A stretch of DNA of 8,517 nucleotides from Desulfobacula sp. GTDB taxonomy: Bacteria > Desulfobacterota > Desulfobacteria > Desulfobacterales > Desulfobacteraceae. Positions 6,203 to 8,517 of the stretch are shown here, one piece after another. Every line of letters begins with the position of its first letter. Position 1 is the first letter of the stretch. The stretch lies in NCBI GenBank assembly GCA_027858355.1, contig JAQICW010000223.1:1-8517 (forward strand), read 5' to 3'. Below the pieces are notes generated by a model, which saw only the letters and a program-made list of their open reading frames with translations, searched no databases and had not been told where the DNA came from. Position numbers and translations under genes: made by a program.

Positions 6203-7606
6203 ATGGGCGGTTTTTTCGGTTGTGCTTCTAAGCTGGAATGTAACAAAGAACTTTTTTATGGAACAGATTATCTGTCACATCTTGGAACCAAGCGGGGTGG
6301 TTTGGCTACTGTGAATAAAGACGGATTTCATCGGACAATTCACAGTCTTGAAAATGCATATTTCAGATCAAAATTTGAATCAGATATTGACAAACTGCCT
6401 GGGAAGATGGGGATAGGCGTTATCAGCGACACAGATTCCCAACCCATCATGATTCATTCCCACCTTGGAAAATTCGCAGTGGTGACCATTGGCAAAATTG
6501 CAAACCTTGAAGAACTGACCCAAGAGGCATTTTCACAAAATGTCCACTTTGCCGAAACAAGCCAGGGTGATGTCAACCCCACAGAGCTTGTGGCAATCCT
6601 CATCAGCCAGAAAGACTCTTTTAAAGAAGGGATTTTAAACGCTCAGACAAAGATCAAGGGCTCCTGTTCAATGCTGGTTTTAACGGATTCAGGTATTTTT
6701 GTGGCCAGGGACCGGCTGGGGAGAACCCCTATTATCATAGGCAAAAGAGAGAATGCCTTTGCAGCAAGCTCTGAATCAAGTGCATTTTCCAATCTTGGTT
6801 TTGAAACGGAATACTATGTCGGCCCCAATGAAATCATCCTGATGAAACCAGAAGGAATTGAACAGGTTCAGCCCCCGGGCCAGGAGCTGCAGATCTGTTC
6901 ATTTTTATGGGTATATTATGGATACCCGGCATCATCCTATGAGGGGATTAATGCGGAAAAGGTCCGGTATAATTGTGGGGCAGCCCTGGCAAAAAGGGAA
7001 ACCAAAAAGGTTGATCTTGTTGCCGGTATCCCTGACTCTGGAATCGGCCATGCCATAGGATTTGCCAATCATAGCAAAATCCCCTATATGAGACCCTATG
7101 TAAAATATACCCCGACATGGCCCAGAAGCTTCATGCCCCAGAATCAGGAAATGAGGGACCTTGTGGCTCGAATGAAACTTATCCCTGTTAAAGAAATTAT
7201 CCAGGGAAAACGTATCATATTCTGTGACGATTCAGTTGTCAGGGGAACTCAGCTAAAGGACAATACCAAGATTTTGTATGAATATGGTGCAAAACAGGTT
7301 CATATGAGAATTGCCTGCCCTTGTCTTATTTATCCTTGTGAGTTTCTGAATTTTTCAACATCCCGATCAACCCTTGATCTAGCCGGCCGGAAAGCCATTT
7401 ATGAAATTGAAGGGATTGAAAACTCAGACCTGACAGACTATGCACTGGATGGCTCAAACAAACATGCGGCCATGGTCAATAAAATCATAGAGCGGCTCAA
7501 ACTTGATAGTTTAAAATATCAAAAAATAGAAGATCTGATTGAAGCCATTGGTCTTCCCAAAAAAAGCCTGTGCACTCACTGCTGGGATGGATCAAGTCAT
7601 TTTTAA
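6203..7606 (+). CDS. PurF-like amidophosphoribosyltransferase homologue lacking the glutaminase nucleophile
   Basis: Classical PurF makes phosphoribosylamine from PRPP and glutamine, the first step of purine synthesis. This 467-aa protein has both PurF domains. An N-terminal Ntn-type glutaminase fold spans about 2-230, and a C-terminal phosphoribosyltransferase domain spans about 255-430. The PRPP loop IIFCDDSVVRGT (338-349) and PRSFMPQNQEMRDLVARMKL (307-326) are well kept. Cysteines C232, C379, C457 and C460 sit where the Bacillus-type enzyme binds its 4Fe-4S cluster. The protein begins MGGFFG where PurF has CGVFG-like sequence, so the nucleophile Cys is Gly. The HVRYPT-type glutamine-binding segment is shortened (GIGVISDTDSQP, 70-81), and the oxyanion-hole NG becomes IG (96-97). 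It therefore probably cannot use glutamine. It may use free ammonia, receive ammonia from a partner, or have another role. I recall similar MGGFFG proteins in other anaerobes annotated as PurF. A terminator follows it. Confidence 0.85.
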   Translation: MGGFFGCASKLECNKELFYGTDYLSHLGTKRGGLATVNKDGFHRTIHSLENAYFRSKFESDIDKLPGKMGIGVISDTDSQPIMIHSHLGKFAVVTIGKIANLEELTQEAFSQNVHFAETSQGDVNPTELVAILISQKDSFKEGILNAQTKIKGSCSMLVLTDSGIFVARDRLGRTPIIIGKRENAFAASSESSAFSNLGFETEYYVGPNEIILMKPEGIEQVQPPGQELQICSFLWVYYGYPASSYEGINAEKVRYNCGAALAKRETKKVDLVAGIPDSGIGHAIGFANHSKIPYMRPYVKYTPTWPRSFMPQNQEMRDLVARMKLIPVKEIIQGKRIIFCDDSVVRGTQLKDNTKILYEYGAKQVHMRIACPCLIYPCEFLNFSTSRSTLDLAGRKAIYEIEGIENSDLTDYALDGSNKHAAMVNKIIERLKLDSLKYQKIEDLIEAIGLPKKSLCTHCWDGSSHF

Positions 7607-7616
7607 AGTACTATTT

Positions 7617-7656
7617 GGTTCAGGCTATCCAGCCATGGATAGCCTGAACCTGTTTT
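7617..7656 (+). terminator. Rho-independent terminator between convergent genes
   Basis: GGTTCAGGCTATCC (7617-7630) and its perfect reverse complement (7637-7650) form a 14-bp stem with a 6-base AGCCAT loop. TGTTTT (7651-7656) follows on the plus strand. It starts 11 bases after the PurF-like stop and ends at the stop codon of the convergent HAD gene. On the minus strand the stem is followed by AAATAGTACTT, a poor U-tract. It should work best for the plus-strand gene, though the stem may also protect the 3' end of the minus-strand transcript. Confidence 0.88.
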
Positions 7657-8517
7657 AAACCATTAAACCAAGATCTTCTGGATAGACCATGATCCAATTC
7701 TTATCTCCCGTAACATCAATACCCAGCTCTTTTTCCTGTTCTGCCCTTTTCTGGTATTCTTTTTGTGTGGCATCCCACGCTTCTTCCCCGTGGTTAACCC
7801 ACAATTTTAATCCACCCTTATTATAATCAGAACAAAACAGCAAAAAATGATCGCTTGCTGAATCACCCGCTGCCAGGATAGGTTTTTTTATGGGATGTAT
7901 ATATTCTTTGAGTGCTGCAAGTTTGCCACCATATAAGGTATCCGGACTCAGGATGTAAGGGTTGACTTCCATGGCATAATGATCGGTTTTTGTAAAAATT
8001 TCATCCCAGAAATGGCCCTTTAAAATCTGTCTGCGGGCAGTGGTCACTTCCTTGGTATTCCTGTCTTTGAGCAGACAGGAGACACCTATCACATTTTCAG
8101 GCTTCACATTAAGTCCATATTTTGAATCAGAAACGACCATTCTTGTCAATTCTTCAAGAGCAGCCGTTATAATGTAAACTTCAATGCCGTTTGCCTGCAG
8201 AGTATTGATTAATTCGCGCTGGGCTGGATAAATACGGGGTGACCTGACGGCAGAATCAACCAATTGATCATTTTCCCAGTATTTGCAGGGTGTCATTCTC
8301 CCATTAAGTGCAAAAAGTTCATCCACCTGTTCTTTGAGTTGAGTGAGTGTGAGGCCTGAAAAGACTTGGGCAAACCATGGATATCCAATTTTGTGATCAA
8401 TATTATAAAGTTTAAATCCATAGGAAACCAGTGTATCATCAGGATGAAAGGGTATGATATGAAGGGATGGATGAATGGTCCGCCTGGTTAAAATACCTTT
8501 GTTTTCCAAATAGGGCA
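7655..8517 (-). CDS. HAD-superfamily phosphatase (phosphoserine-phosphatase-like), 5' partial
   Basis: HAD phosphatases transfer phosphate from a substrate to a catalytic Asp and then to water. The minus-strand frame is open to the right edge, and the TTG at 8509 is probably internal. Counting from that TTG (284 codons), motif II is T115 in YIITAA (112-117), motif III is probably K196 in GGK, and motif IV is GDSASD at 215-220. Motif I (DxDxT) is not in the window. The visible start, PYLENKGILTRR, resembles the segment just after motif I in subfamily IB proteins, so only a few dozen residues are probably missing. The region between I and II (about 20-80) would be the cap that sets specificity. 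The tail from about 240 is charged and helical (EEAWDATQKEYQKRAEQEKE). No export signal can be judged. It converges on the PurF-like gene with a shared terminator hairpin between them. The substrate is unknown, and absence of motif I here is an edge effect. Confidence 0.82.
   Translation of the reverse strand, partial: PYLENKGILTRRTIHPSLHIIPFHPDDTLVSYGFKLYNIDHKIGYPWFAQVFSGLTLTQLKEQVDELFALNGRMTPCKYWENDQLVDSAVRSPRIYPAQRELINTLQANGIEVYIITAALEELTRMVVSDSKYGLNVKPENVIGVSCLLKDRNTKEVTTARRQILKGHFWDEIFTKTDHYAMEVNPYILSPDTLYGGKLAALKEYIHPIKKPILAAGDSASDHFLLFCSDYNKGGLKLWVNHGEEAWDATQKEYQKRAEQEKELGIDVTGDKNWIMVYPEDLGLMV

Noticed and set aside
6203..6223. C7 of the PurF-like protein as a processed N-terminal nucleophile
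   Set aside because: The segment GGFFG at residues 2-6 aligns with CGVFG of PurF, so C7 lies beyond the nucleophile position and is not followed by Gly. Propeptide cleavage before it would remove the strand.
7655..8517. HAD protein as an inactive form lacking motif I
   Set aside because: The frame is open at the right edge and the visible N-terminus matches the region after motif I, so the absence is due to the window boundary.

Overview
The window reads as the chromosome of an AT-rich (roughly 40% G+C by eye) Gram-negative bacterium. The best fit is a Desulfobacteraceae-type member of the Desulfobacterota. That placement is an inference from protein flavour: a PlsB-type acyltransferase, a plant-type DapB, a DUF1232/J-domain protein and a Gly-for-Cys PurF-like protein, plus a dispersed repeat that resembles ones I associate with that group. 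No rRNA, tRNA, CRISPR array, insertion sequence or phage gene is visible.

Positions 1-5963 hold a tight co-directional plus-strand cluster of five genes. They are plsB (5' end cut by the window), a fused MurU-like nucleotidyltransferase/AmgK-like sugar kinase, dapB, a membrane-anchored DUF1232/J-domain protein, and an alpha/beta hydrolase. Gaps between the first four genes are only 4, 12 and 4 bases, and the last gap is 40 bases, so one transcript is likely. The first three encode envelope-building functions: glycerophospholipid synthesis, UDP-MurNAc recycling, and the diaminopimelate/lysine branch.

Positions 5964-6202 are non-coding. They contain a 115-bp imperfect palindromic element (about 5975-6089) with good terminal inverted repeats and an inner hairpin. 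Downstream of it lies a candidate promoter with a perfect TTGACA, then a ribosome binding site for the next gene.

Positions 6203-7606 encode a PurF-like amidophosphoribosyltransferase homologue. The PRPP loop and four iron-sulfur-type cysteines are in place. The catalytic N-terminal Cys is Gly, and other glutaminase residues are missing. A perfect 14-bp-stem terminator follows at 7617-7650. A convergent minus-strand gene for a HAD-family phosphatase runs off the right edge (7655-8517).

The most noteworthy points are the glutaminase-dead PurF homologue, the palindromic element, the one-polypeptide UDP-MurNAc salvage enzyme, and a dnaX-type slippery heptamer at the domain boundary of the J-domain protein.
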